From: an uncultured Sphingopyxis sp.
Lineage (GTDB): Bacteria; Pseudomonadota; Alphaproteobacteria; Sphingomonadales; Sphingomonadaceae
Reading direction: 5' to 3'
Length of the DNA stretch: 64,000 bases
Assembly (NCBI GenBank): GCA_936933955.1
Contig: CAKZIN010000093.1
Location: forward strand, 1-64,000
Under the pieces are notes generated by a model. It was not told the DNA's origin, did no database searches, and saw only the letters and a program-made list of their open reading frames with translations. This document shows, piece after piece, positions 26,950-35,905 of this stretch (positions are counted from its first letter, which is position 1; every line of letters begins with the position of its first letter). Made by a program: the position numbers and the translations under genes.

Positions 26950-28898
26950 AAGCCTGCGTCGCGTGCCCAGCGCGCGATCACCGGATCGTCAGGGTCGAGC
27001 TGCCGCGCCTTCCCGAGCAGATCCGCAGCATCGCGGGGGCGTGCGCCGCCGAGCGCCAGCACCCGGCCATAAATCGAGCTTGTCGCGGCGCTCATCGGCA
27101 TCAGGCGGTACGCCCGCTCCGCGAACGGCAGCGCGTCCTCGACCCGCCCGATTTCAGTCAAGGCGCGGGCGTAACGCGCGTCGAGCAGCGCGTCGTTCGT
27201 CCCAAGCCGAGCGATGGCCGCAGAATACGCGCCCGCCGCCGCGCCCCAATCGCCATCCTCCGCAGCGAAATTGCCTGCGAGCTTCGTCGCGCTCGCGTCC
27301 TCCGGCCAACGCGCAAGATACTCCGCGAGTGTAGTCCGCGCGGCGTCGCGCCGGCCACTCGCCAGCTGCGCCTCGACCAGCCGCATCGCTGCGGCGCGAT
27401 CGAAGCGCAGCTCCGCGGCGCGGGTGTAGGCAGCGACGGCGCCGGCGAAGTCGCCCGTTTGGCGCGCGACGTCGCCAACAAGGATCGCCGCCTCTGCGAC
27501 GCCGGGGTTGCGACGTGAGAGCTCGCTCGCTCGCGCCGCCGCCCTGCCAGCGTCCCCGTCACGGAGGGCGGCGCGGATCGCAGCGACCTCGAGGCCGACC
27601 CCACCCTGGGGCGCATCGTCGGGCCTCAGCACGTCGGCATCGCCGCGAGTCCCGCTCGCCGCGCGCGCTCGCGGTTCGATGGCCGCGAGCGGCTGGCCAT
27701 AAGCCTCCGCCATGCGCGCGAGCAGCAGCAGAGACCAGCTGTCGGCATCGCGGCGCGTCGTCAGCGGATCGAGCAGCGCGATGGCATCGCCGCTCGCGCC
27801 GCTGCGGGCGACGGCGAGCGCCAGCAGTCGGCATGCGTCGCGGTGGCCGGGCGCGGCCCGCATCAGGGCGAGCGCCTCGTTCCGCGCGGTCAGATCGTCG
27901 CGCAAAGTGAGCGCGGTGGCCGAGCGCAGCAGCTGCTCACCCGCCGCGCCAATGCCAGCGCGGGCCAGCAAAGCGCGCGCCAGCGCGGGCTCTCCGCCGC
28001 GGATCGCGAGCACCGCGCGGAGATAGGCTATCCGTGGGTTGCCGGGATCAAGATCGGCGGCCCTTCGGAGCGTATCGACCGCCGCCTCGCCGCGCCCCGC
28101 CTCCCCCAACGCTGCGGCATAGCTGACGAGCGTCGGCACATCCTCAGGTGCTTGGGCGAGCGCGGCGCGGTACCAGGGGAGGCCCGACACCGGCCCTCCG
28201 CGCGCGGTGACGACGTCGGCTTTGAACAGGCGCGCGGCGACGCCACTGCCCGGCGACCGGCGTGCAGCGTCCGCAGCGGCGTCGGCGCCGAGCATGTCCT
28301 CCTCCGCCAGCCGCAGCCTGCCCAGCGCGACCCACGCGGCCTCGCCACCGCCCGCCTCGATGGCGCGTCGATAGGCTGCGTCGGCTCCGAGCGGGTCGTC
28401 CGTCATGCGCAACGCATCGCCGCGCAGGATGAGCGCGGGCGGCGTCTGGTGCGGAATCGCGTCAATCAGCGCGAGCGCCGCTTGTGGATCGCGGCGAAGC
28501 AAACGCGCGCGAGCGAAGTGCACCGTCAGCGCAGCGCGTGGCAGGCCAAGCTCGGCGGCGCGACTAAGGTTGCGTTCGGCCTCCTCGGCGCGCCCCAGAG
28601 CAAGCTGCGCCAGCGCGAGGTCGCGGTGCAGCCCGGGATTGCGCGGCTGCGTCTGCAACGCGGCGGTCAGGTCCACCCGCGCCGAGCGGGCGTCGCCTGC
28701 CAGCAACGCGGCGCGTCCGCGCTCCGCCGGGTCGAACGTCAGCGCGCGCCACCCCCATACTGCCCCGACGAGGGCAAGTACCAGCGCCAGCACGGCGAGG
28801 CCGCGGGCGAGCGGACTCCATCGACGTCTCGCGTCGTCCGGCTGCTGCGAAAGCGCCGCTTCGCGCCGGCGCTTACGCGCGCTCGGCGGCGAAACCAT
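26946..28898 (-). CDS. tetratricopeptide-repeat protein of the PEP-CTERM-associated block
   Basis: A 650-aa protein with a basic N-terminal tail, one transmembrane helix (about 31-51) and some 15 TPR-like helical repeats filling the rest (for example AALQTQPRNPGLHRDLALAQLALG and a late PFAERAYRLMPMSAATSSIYG). It is therefore probably a membrane-anchored periplasmic scaffold. It overlaps the 3' end of prsR by 26 bp and is the last gene of the glycosyltransferase-prsK-prsR series, so a role in exopolysaccharide or PEP-CTERM export is suggested. It resembles large TPR proteins of such loci but is shorter than the typical PrsT family, so that name is not given. Confidence 0.85.
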   Translation of the reverse strand: MVSPPSARKRRREAALSQQPDDARRRWSPLARGLAVLALVLALVGAVWGWRALTFDPAERGRAALLAGDARSARVDLTAALQTQPRNPGLHRDLALAQLALGRAEEAERNLSRAAELGLPRAALTVHFARARLLRRDPQAALALIDAIPHQTPPALILRGDALRMTDDPLGADAAYRRAIEAGGGEAAWVALGRLRLAEEDMLGADAAADAARRSPGSGVAARLFKADVVTARGGPVSGLPWYRAALAQAPEDVPTLVSYAAALGEAGRGEAAVDTLRRAADLDPGNPRIAYLRAVLAIRGGEPALARALLARAGIGAAGEQLLRSATALTLRDDLTARNEALALMRAAPGHRDACRLLALAVARSGASGDAIALLDPLTTRRDADSWSLLLLARMAEAYGQPLAAIEPRARAASGTRGDADVLRPDDAPQGGVGLEVAAIRAALRDGDAGRAAARASELSRRNPGVAEAAILVGDVARQTGDFAGAVAAYTRAAELRFDRAAAMRLVEAQLASGRRDAARTTLAEYLARWPEDASATKLAGNFAAEDGDWGAAAGAYSAAIARLGTNDALLDARYARALTEIGRVEDALPFAERAYRLMPMSAATSSIYGRVLALGGARPRDAADLLGKARQLDPDDPVIARWARDAGF

Positions 28899-30240
28899 GG
28901 TGCTTCATCAAGTCGTAGAGTGTCGGGCGGCTGATGCCGAGCCGACGTGCGGCGGCGGAGATATTGTACTGCGTCACCGACAGAGCGCGTGCGATCGCGT
29001 CCCGCTCCGCCGCATCGCGTACCGCCCGAAGGTTGATCGGCTCGGCAAGCTCTTCTTGAGCAGAGAGGTCGAGGTCTGCAGCGGTGATCGTGCCGCGGTC
29101 GCACATGATCGCCGCGCGCTTGATCCGGTTCTCGAGCTCTCGCACGTTCCCAGGCCAGCCATGCGCTTCGATCGCCGCCGCAGCGTCGGGAGCGAGCGTG
29201 GGCGCCGCGCCCCCCTCCCCCGCGTTGCGTCGCAGGAAATGCCGCGCGAGTAGCACCGCATCACCGGGCCGTTGCGCGAGCGAGGGCACCGTCAGCACCA
29301 GCTCGGCGAGCCGATAGTAGAGGTCCTCGCGAAAGCTCCCTTCAGCCACCATCGCCGGAATGTCGCGGTGCGTCGCGCAGACGACGCGCGTGTTAATGGC
29401 GATGGGCTTCCTGCCGCCGACACGCTCAATGCTGCGCTCCTGGAGGAACCGCAGCAGTTTGACCTGCAACGGCAGCGGAATGTCGCCGATTTCGTCGAGG
29501 AACAGCGTGCCGTTTTGCGCGGTCTCGATCTTGCCTTCGGTCGTGCGCACCGCGCCGGTGAACGCGCCCTTTTCGTGCCCGAACAGCTCGCTTTCGAGCA
29601 GCGCTTCGGGGATGGCGGCGCAGTTGATGGCGACGAACGGCCCCTTGCGCCCGCTCGCATCGTGGAGCCCTCTCGCGAGCAGTTCCTTGCCCGTCCCGCT
29701 GGCACCGAGCAGCATGACGGTGACGTCCGCAGGGGCGATTTTTTCGATTGTACGGACGAGCTTCATCATCGCCGGCGCGGCGGTGACGAGCTTGCCGAGC
29801 GTAGCGGTTTCGATCGGCACCGCGGCGGCGAGCCGTCGGTTCTCCAACTCGAGCGCGTGGACATGCGCCGCGCGGGCGACGATCCCGCCGAGCGCGTCGA
29901 TGTCGATCGGCTTGGCGAAGAAGTCCCACGCCCCCGCGGCGATCGCAGTTAACGCACTTTCGCGGGCGTTATGGCCTGACGCGACCACGACCTTAGTATC
30001 CGGTGCCAGCCGCTGGATTTCCGCGAGCGTGCGAAAGCCCTCGCTCACCCCGTCGGGATCGGGCGGGAGGCCGAGGTCGAGCGTCACCACCGCAGGCTCG
30101 TGCGCCCGCAACGCCGCAATCGCTTCCTCGCGGTCTCCGGCAATGGCGACGTCAAACGCCTCGTAGGCCCAGCGGAGCTGCGCCTGGAGGCCGGGGTCGT
30201 CCTCCACGATCAATAGCCGTGGCCTGACTGGCGCGTTCAT
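28873..30240 (-). CDS. prsR: PrsR PEP-CTERM-system sigma-54 response regulator
   Basis: NtrC-type activator paired with PrsK, known to control exopolysaccharide and PEP-CTERM genes. The 455-aa protein has a receiver domain (1-125: IVEDDPG, phospho-acceptor in VVTLDLGLPPDPDG, lysine in DFFAKPID). The AAA+ domain (about 145-385) has GASGTGKE, GAFTGA intact in KGAFTGAVR, and NGTLFLDEIGDI. A Fis-type HTH ends the protein (NISAAARRLGISRPTLYDLM). The LGLPPDPDG loop after the phospho-acceptor is typical of this family. ATG 30240 is used because it overlaps the prsK stop (ATGA). Confidence 0.92.
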   Translation of the reverse strand: MNAPVRPRLLIVEDDPGLQAQLRWAYEAFDVAIAGDREEAIAALRAHEPAVVTLDLGLPPDPDGVSEGFRTLAEIQRLAPDTKVVVASGHNARESALTAIAAGAWDFFAKPIDIDALGGIVARAAHVHALELENRRLAAAVPIETATLGKLVTAAPAMMKLVRTIEKIAPADVTVMLLGASGTGKELLARGLHDASGRKGPFVAINCAAIPEALLESELFGHEKGAFTGAVRTTEGKIETAQNGTLFLDEIGDIPLPLQVKLLRFLQERSIERVGGRKPIAINTRVVCATHRDIPAMVAEGSFREDLYYRLAELVLTVPSLAQRPGDAVLLARHFLRRNAGEGGAAPTLAPDAAAAIEAHGWPGNVRELENRIKRAAIMCDRGTITAADLDLSAQEELAEPINLRAVRDAAERDAIARALSVTQYNISAAARRLGISRPTLYDLMKHHGFAAERA

Positions 30241-32279
30241 GCCGCAAGCTCCCCGCGTGATGGCGCCGCGCTGGCAAGCGTCAGTTTGAAGCAACTCCCC
30301 TCACCTTCGCGGCTGGTAACGTCGAGCCGTCCGCCCAGCGCCTCGGCAAGCCGCCGTGCCTGGTAGGCGCCGATGCCGAAGCCACCCTCCTTGGTGGAAC
30401 TGAACGGGCGGAACAATTCGCGGCGCATGAAGTCCTCGCTCATCCCACGCCCCGCGTCGCGCACTTCGACAACGACAGACCCGTCACCCTCCTGCAGTGT
30501 GACTCCGACCTCAGCGCCGTGGGGGCTCGCGTCGATCGCGTTGTCGAGGAGGTGCGTGAGGATGCTCTCCAGCGCCGCTGCATCGCCGCGAACATGACCC
30601 GCGCGCCCCGCAATGCGCACAGGGTGACGCCCGCGCGCCGAGGCGGCAACGCGCAGCACCAGCGCATCGAGATCGACCGCTGCCCGCGACAGCGCAGCAC
30701 TTTCATCCTTCTGCGCGAGGCGGTGCGTGAGCGTGCCCAGCCGATCGGCCGAAATGCGCAGCGTGGAGACCATGTCGCGGCGAAACTCCGGATTGTCGCC
30801 ATGCCGCTCGGCATTCCGCGCCAGCACCGCCATTTGGCTCGCAAGGTTCTTCACATCGTGCAGGACGAAGGCGAAGCGGCGATGGAACTCTTCGAACCGC
30901 TGCGTCTCGGCGAGCGCATCGGAGGAGCGCTTTTCGGCGAGCAGGCTCGCGGCATGTCGCGCGGCGACTTTCAGGAGGTCGATATCCTCCCAGTCAAGCG
31001 GGCGCGCAAAAGGTGGATCGCCGAGCAGCAGCAGCCCCTCCGCCTCCCCCGACTGCATCAGCGGCACCGCGACCCACCAATGGCGCAGAGCGGGCGCCTC
31101 GGCGAGGAGATCGCTCAATCCCGCAGGACTTGCCGCATCGTCGGCGAGGTGCGCGATAAACTCGCTTGGGCCGGTGAGGTGAAGCAAGCGGCTGGCCGCG
31201 TTCGCATCCGGCGCCCAGTCGGGCTCGCCTTCAAGCTGGCCGGCGAGGTGGAGCCCGCTCGCGTCACGCACGAACAGTGCGCCCGCGCGGGCCTCGACCA
31301 TGTCTCCAAGCGCGCGTATGACACGCGTGGGCACCGCATCCGCCTGCGACGCTCCCGGACGATGCAACGTCTCGGTGAAGCGCAGCCACTCGGCGCGATA
31401 ATCGTAACGATGCTCGAACAAATGCTTGAGGATCAGCACGCGCGCATGGGCGCGCAGCCGAGGCAGGGCGAGCAGCGTTCCCGCGGCTGCGATCGCCGCT
31501 CCGACGATGGTGAGCTGCGCTACATCCCCGAACCGCGGCGACGCGTGGGTCGCGGCGCCGAGCAGGATTAGCCACGCCGCTAGCGCGAACAGCGCGACGG
31601 ACCGAAACACCGCCGGTCGCGACAGCCGCGCGTCGGGCTCGGCCAGTCGCGGAAGGCCCAGCCCGATCGCCGCCAGGGCGGCCAGCGCGATGATCGGGCG
31701 CAACGCCAGCAGCAGCAGCGGCTCGCTCCGGCTCAACACCGCGACACTGTGAATGTTGAGGTCATACCCCCACAGCAACGCGACGGCGCCGAACACGCCA
31801 GTCAGCGCCGATCGTTCGCGCTGGTTGGCGGCGGCGAGGAGGTTGTGCACAAGCAGCAGCCCGCCGCTCGCCCCCAGCATCTGGACGATGGTGAGCCCGG
31901 GAAACAGCGCCCCCGTCGCCCCTCCGGTCGCCAGCACCGACAGCGCCAGCCCCACCGCGACAGCCTCGATCGAGACGATGCCGACGTAGATCGCGCCGAG
32001 CGGGGTCACGCCCCACTCCTGCTGACGACGCCCGACGATGCCCGCCATGACCCACAGCCAACCGATGTTGCGGATTGCCTCGGCCGCATGCTCGAGCGGC
32101 GCTTGCGCGATGCGATGGGCCAGCACCCCGCTCGCCACGACCAGCCAGATTGCGGTCGCAATGAGCGCAGCGAGCGCGGCGTTGCGCCCCTCAGTCGGTC
32201 CCGCCCTTACCAGGCGCGCAGCGATCAGCAGCGCTCCCGCCGCGCCCAGAAGATAGAGCCAGCCGCCGATCGCTGCCAT
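30237..32279 (-). CDS. prsK: PrsK PEP-CTERM-system sensor histidine kinase
   Basis: Membrane sensor kinase partner of PrsR. The 680-aa protein has about nine N-terminal hydrophobic helices (1-275), then a GAF domain (about 320-460). The H-box with phospho-histidine is in FVLHDVKNLASQMAVLARN, and the HATPase domain shows HLLDNAIDASP, VRDAGRGMS and GGFGIGAYQARRLAEALGG. The LHDVKN H-box and many-helix N terminus are typical of PrsK. ATG 32279 starts 1 bp after the glycosyltransferase stop; a GTG at 32291 would overlap it. It is coupled to prsR by ATGA. Confidence 0.92.
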   Translation of the reverse strand: MAAIGGWLYLLGAAGALLIAARLVRAGPTEGRNAALAALIATAIWLVVASGVLAHRIAQAPLEHAAEAIRNIGWLWVMAGIVGRRQQEWGVTPLGAIYVGIVSIEAVAVGLALSVLATGGATGALFPGLTIVQMLGASGGLLLVHNLLAAANQRERSALTGVFGAVALLWGYDLNIHSVAVLSRSEPLLLLALRPIIALAALAAIGLGLPRLAEPDARLSRPAVFRSVALFALAAWLILLGAATHASPRFGDVAQLTIVGAAIAAAGTLLALPRLRAHARVLILKHLFEHRYDYRAEWLRFTETLHRPGASQADAVPTRVIRALGDMVEARAGALFVRDASGLHLAGQLEGEPDWAPDANAASRLLHLTGPSEFIAHLADDAASPAGLSDLLAEAPALRHWWVAVPLMQSGEAEGLLLLGDPPFARPLDWEDIDLLKVAARHAASLLAEKRSSDALAETQRFEEFHRRFAFVLHDVKNLASQMAVLARNAERHGDNPEFRRDMVSTLRISADRLGTLTHRLAQKDESAALSRAAVDLDALVLRVAASARGRHPVRIAGRAGHVRGDAAALESILTHLLDNAIDASPHGAEVGVTLQEGDGSVVVEVRDAGRGMSEDFMRRELFRPFSSTKEGGFGIGAYQARRLAEALGGRLDVTSREGEGSCFKLTLASAAPSRGELAA

Positions 32280-32280
32280 C

Positions 32281-33669
32281 TCAGCGCGCACCCTGCGGGA
32301 ACATCACCACGCGGATCGTCTGGAGAATGATCGTCATATCCAGAAACGGCGTGTAATTCTTGACGTAGTAGAGGTCGTATTCGAGCTTGTGTCGCGCATC
32401 CTCGATCGAAGCGCCGTAGGGATAGTTGATCTGCGCCCAACCGGTGAGCCCCGGCTTCACCATGTGACGTTCGGCGTAGAAGGGCATCGCCTCCACCAGC
32501 TGATCGACGAATATCGGGCGTTCAGGTCTGGGCCCGACGAAGCTCATCTCACCGCGCAGGACGTTGATGAGTTGGGGCACCTCGTCGAGCCGAGTCACGC
32601 GTAGCAACCGGCCGACGCGCGTGATGCGCGGGTCACGCTGCGCCGCCCAGACAGCGCTGCCGCCGCTCTCCGCGTCGACCCGCATGGTGCGCAGCTTGAG
32701 GATGTCGAACGTTTCACCGTAGAGCCCGACCCGCTCCTGGCAGTAGAATACGCCACCCCGGCTATCGAGCGCGACCGCGAGGCCAGCCACCAGCATGACC
32801 GGCAAGGTCAGCACGAGCACGAGCACGCTCACGACGATGTCGAACGCGCGCTTGGTGAATTTGGACAGGCGCTGCCCGGCGGTAAACCCATCGGAGAAGA
32901 TCAGGCTTGACGGGTTGACCGTGGCGAGGTCGATGCGGCCGGTTTCGCGCTCGAGGAAGGTGGCGATGTCGCTGACCTGCACGCCCGTCGTCTTGACGCG
33001 GAGCAGGTCCTGAAGGGGGAGCGATCCACGGCGTTCCTCGATCGCGAGCACCACTTCCTCTGCGCCCAACATCGACACGTGCTCACGCAGCGTGGCGATG
33101 TCCTGACGCGGGCGAGCGTTGGCGATCGTCCGCTCGCCATCCGCCATGCGAACGAATTCGGTGATGACGAAAGACGCGCCCGTTTTTCCTTCCAGCGCCC
33201 CCAGCCGCGCCGCACGCTTTCCCGCCCCCATCACGAGTATGCGTCGCCGAAACCGAGATTCGGGCACCAGCCAGCGCGCAGCGAACCGGACAAGCATCGT
33301 CAGCACGATCGACAGCGGCATCGCGTAGGCGAGATTCGAGCGCCACAACGCCACCGTCGGCATCAGAAAATAAAGCGTCGAGAGGAGGATCACCGCCAAG
33401 CTCACGCCGGTCAGGATCCGCATCAATGCGAAGTTGCGCGAACGCATCGCCTCCGGACTGTAGACCCCGACCGCGATCATCGCGAGGAGGGTCGTCGTCG
33501 CGAAAACGATTGCCGGCTCCCACCGATCGCCGAGCGAGCTTACGGTCATGCCGATCTGATAAGCGCGGACGGTCCATGCGATCTCGGCCGACAGCAGCAG
33601 CGCCACGAAATCGACGAACGCGACGAGAAGCGCCGCTCGCGAAATATAGTGACGGAACAGGCGAAACAT
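32281..33669 (-). CDS. XrtA/PEP-CTERM-associated undecaprenyl-phosphate sugar transferase (TIGR03013 type)
   Basis: Polyprenyl-phosphate hexose-1-phosphate transferase that starts an exopolysaccharide repeat unit at the inner membrane. In 462 aa, four N-terminal transmembrane helices (about 8-145) precede a CoA-binding-like Rossmann region (RILVMGAGKRAARLG). The C-terminal bacterial sugar transferase domain has a membrane re-entrant helix, FDILKLRTMR, RVGRLLRVTRLDEVPQL, FVGPRPERP and KPGLTGWAQI. ATG 33669 is used; an upstream in-frame extension is not conserved-looking. It is the first gene of the prsK/prsR block; no exosortase or epsI-like gene is in view. Confidence 0.92.
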   Translation of the reverse strand: MFRLFRHYISRAALLVAFVDFVALLLSAEIAWTVRAYQIGMTVSSLGDRWEPAIVFATTTLLAMIAVGVYSPEAMRSRNFALMRILTGVSLAVILLSTLYFLMPTVALWRSNLAYAMPLSIVLTMLVRFAARWLVPESRFRRRILVMGAGKRAARLGALEGKTGASFVITEFVRMADGERTIANARPRQDIATLREHVSMLGAEEVVLAIEERRGSLPLQDLLRVKTTGVQVSDIATFLERETGRIDLATVNPSSLIFSDGFTAGQRLSKFTKRAFDIVVSVLVLVLTLPVMLVAGLAVALDSRGGVFYCQERVGLYGETFDILKLRTMRVDAESGGSAVWAAQRDPRITRVGRLLRVTRLDEVPQLINVLRGEMSFVGPRPERPIFVDQLVEAMPFYAERHMVKPGLTGWAQINYPYGASIEDARHKLEYDLYYVKNYTPFLDMTIILQTIRVVMFPQGAR

Positions 33670-33771
33670 CGAACCGGACCTGAAAGCGACGCTGCCGAAC
33701 CAGTGCCGCGCGCCTTTTAGCAAGCGCTCCGTTAACTGTCGGTATAATTTACAGCGCGGCCCGGGCGGCGA

Positions 33772-34542
33772 TCAGCGGCGCAGTTCGACCCAGGTCGGCG
33801 CGTGGTCGCTCGCGCGTTCGCGTCCGCGGTACGCCTTGTCGACGCCGGCGTCGATCAGGCGATCGGCGAGCGCCGGGCTGAGCAGCAGATGGTCGATGCG
33901 GAACCCCGCGTCGCGCTGCCAGCAACCGGCCTGATAATCCCAGAAGGTCCACACGCCGCCGCTCGGGAAGCGACTGCGCAGCGCATCGGTCCACCCCGAC
34001 GCGAGCAGGCGGCGGTAGGCCGCGCGCGACTCCGGCTGCATCAGCGCGTCGCTCGCCATAGCTTCCGCGCGGAACACATCGTCGTCGTGCGGAATGACGT
34101 TGAAATCACCGGCGATGACGGTCGGCCGCTCCTCCTGCCGCAACTGGCCCGCGCGCGCCTGCAGCCGCTCCATCCAGCGCAGCTTGTAATCGAACTTGGG
34201 GCCCGGAACCGGGTTGCCGTTGGGGAGGTAGAGCCCGGCCAGCCGCACCCCGCCGACGTCCGCTTCGATATAGCGGGAGTGTTCATCCTCCGGGTCACCG
34301 TAGAGCCCGCGTTGCACTTCCACTGGCGGTTCCTTGGCGAGGATGGCGACGCCGTTGAAGCCCTTTTGCCCGTGCCAGACGCCATGATAGCCCGCGTCCA
34401 TCACCTCGCGGATGGGGAGCGTCTCGTCGGTCGACTTGAGCTCCTGCAGGCAGACCGCGTCGGGCTGCGTTTCGCCGAGCCATTCGAGCAGGCGCGGCAG
34501 GCGCGCCTTGATGCCGTTGACGTTGTAGGTGGCGATACGCAC
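33772..34542 (-). CDS. xth: exodeoxyribonuclease III
   Basis: Apurinic/apyrimidinic endonuclease and 3'-5' exonuclease of base-excision repair. The 256-aa protein shows every family motif: TYNVNGIKARL, CLQELKSTDE (metal glutamate), GLYLPNGN, VIAGDFNVIPHDDD, TFWDYQAGCWQRDAGFRIDHLL and the terminal SDHAPTWVEL with the catalytic histidine. It starts MRIATYN at 34542, 4 bp after the erpA-like gene stop, implying co-transcription. Confidence 0.95.
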   Translation of the reverse strand: MRIATYNVNGIKARLPRLLEWLGETQPDAVCLQELKSTDETLPIREVMDAGYHGVWHGQKGFNGVAILAKEPPVEVQRGLYGDPEDEHSRYIEADVGGVRLAGLYLPNGNPVPGPKFDYKLRWMERLQARAGQLRQEERPTVIAGDFNVIPHDDDVFRAEAMASDALMQPESRAAYRRLLASGWTDALRSRFPSGGVWTFWDYQAGCWQRDAGFRIDHLLLSPALADRLIDAGVDKAYRGRERASDHAPTWVELRR

Positions 34543-34546
34543 CGCG

Positions 34547-34879
34547 TCAGGCGGCGAAGCTGGCGCCGCAGCCGCACCCGGCGGTCGCGTTGGGATTGGT
34601 CACGCGAAAGCTCGCCCCGGCAAGGTTCTCGACAAAATCAACTGCCGCGCCCGCCACCAGCGGGAGGCTGATCGCATCGACGACCAACTCGACTCCCTCG
34701 GTGGAGGTGATCTGGTCGCCGTCCTCGTCACCGTCGGCGAGCGCGAAGCGGTAGGTGAAGCCCGAGCAGCCGCCCCCATCCACCGCCAACCTCAGTCGAG
34801 CAGGCTTTCCCTGACGCGCCGCGATCGCAGCGACCCGCTGCGCGGCGCTTGAAGTGAGTTGGGGGAGCGCTAAATCCAT
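34547..34879 (-). CDS. erpA: A-type iron-sulfur carrier protein (ErpA/IscA family)
   Basis: Fe-S cluster carrier of 110 aa that passes clusters to apoproteins. The three conserved cysteines are present, in GGGCSGFTYRF and the C-terminal TAGCGCGASF pair. The segment ELVVDAISLPLVAGAAVDFVENL is typical of the HesB/IscA fold. ErpA, IscA and SufA are hard to tell apart; no isc or suf genes are adjacent, which favours the stand-alone ErpA role. Co-transcribed with xth. Confidence 0.9.
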   Translation of the reverse strand: MDLALPQLTSSAAQRVAAIAARQGKPARLRLAVDGGGCSGFTYRFALADGDEDGDQITSTEGVELVVDAISLPLVAGAAVDFVENLAGASFRVTNPNATAGCGCGASFAA

Positions 34880-34957
34880 CGTTGCTCACAATAGAAACGC
34901 GCGCCGCCCCTCGCAAGGCGACGCGCGTCAAAGCTGGCGCAGCGGTGGTGCGAAACT

Positions 34958-35725
34958 TTACTCGCGCGGACCGCCCACGGCGCGCAATCCGTGCCCGGCC
35001 GCTGCGACCATCACGCCATCGTCGGCGATGAACGGGACCGGGTTGACCGGAGCCCCCGCGATGCGCACTTCATAGTGGAGGTGGGGACCGGTCGAGCGGC
35101 CAGTCGAACCCATCAGTGCGATCAGGTCACCGCGGCGCACGCGCTGACCCGGCTGGACAAGGATGCGCGAAAGGTGGCCGTAACGCGTCTGCAGCGACGT
35201 ACCGTGCTCGACCTCGACGAAGTTGCCGTAGCCATTCACCCACTGGGCGCGACCGACGACGCCGTCAGCCGTGGCATAGACCGCGGTGCCGGTCGGCCCC
35301 GGGATGTCGATGCCATTATGACGCGCGCGGCGGCCGTTGAACGGATCGCTGCGAACACCGAACTGCGACGTCAGCGACATCGCGTCGACCGGCCGGCGCG
35401 ATGGAATGGCGAGCGGCTGCGCGGCCGGTCCGTCCATCTGACGCCAGGCCGAAAAAAGGGTGCGAAACCGTCCATCGTTCGAAGCTGCGCCGTTGACGCG
35501 CTGGGCGAGCTGCGGCGTGGCGGCAACGAATGCTGCGGCGACATTGTCAGCTTGGCTGACGGCAGCGGCCGAAGCGGCGTTGTCAATCACGGTGTCCGGG
35601 TTATCGAGGTCGGCGGGTGGCACTGCCGGTGCCGAATTGGCGGTCGCAACGCTCGCCATGCCGAGGAAGGCGATGGCGGTCAGTCGAAGGGTGGTCGCTA
35701 CCATAAAGTCGTTCAGCCTTGCCAT
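34958..35725 (-). CDS. M23-family peptidoglycan endopeptidase (LytM type), exported
   Basis: Zinc metallopeptidase cutting peptide cross-links in the cell wall. The 255-aa protein has a signal peptide (LRLTAIAFLGMASVATANS, cut near residue 30), then about 90 residues without clear motif, then the LytM domain. That domain has the first zinc histidine and aspartate in RHNGIDIPG, YATADGVVG, RYGHLS and the final ligand in GPHLHYEV; all metal ligands are present. Two starts are possible, ATG 35725 and ATG 35704; the second gives a more standard signal peptide. Two 12-bp direct repeats lie upstream. Confidence 0.9.
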   Translation of the reverse strand: MARLNDFMVATTLRLTAIAFLGMASVATANSAPAVPPADLDNPDTVIDNAASAAAVSQADNVAAAFVAATPQLAQRVNGAASNDGRFRTLFSAWRQMDGPAAQPLAIPSRRPVDAMSLTSQFGVRSDPFNGRRARHNGIDIPGPTGTAVYATADGVVGRAQWVNGYGNFVEVEHGTSLQTRYGHLSRILVQPGQRVRRGDLIALMGSTGRSTGPHLHYEVRIAGAPVNPVPFIADDGVMVAAAGHGLRAVGGPRE

Positions 35726-35845
35726 TCGCCGGTGCCGAGGGAAGCGGCTCCGGTGTGGTTTTTCTGATCGGCCGATGTTTCGGTCCCCGCTCGGGAACCG
35801 TCATGCGGGGAAAGGGTTTACCGAGCAACTAACGCCCGCCGCGCA

Positions 35846-35878
35846 TGCGTTGAGTTGAAACTCCGCTGCGTTGAGTTG
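35846..35878. repeat. two 12-bp direct repeats, 21-bp period, upstream of the M23 peptidase
   Basis: TGCGTTGAGTTG occurs exactly twice, at 35846-35857 and 35867-35878, with start points 21 bases apart, which is two turns of B-DNA. They lie 120-155 bp upstream of the M23 peptidase start on the opposite strand sense, and just after bcp ends. Same-face spacing is typical of tandem regulator sites; the regulator is unknown. Confidence 0.6.
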
Positions 35879-35905
35879 TGAGCTTAGCATCGATTTCTGG
35901 CGATT

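Noticed and set aside
33743..33748. TATAAT between the glycosyltransferase and xth genes
   Set aside because: It lies on the plus strand and points into the 3' end of xth with no gene to drive; no -35 element is seen, so it is probably chance.
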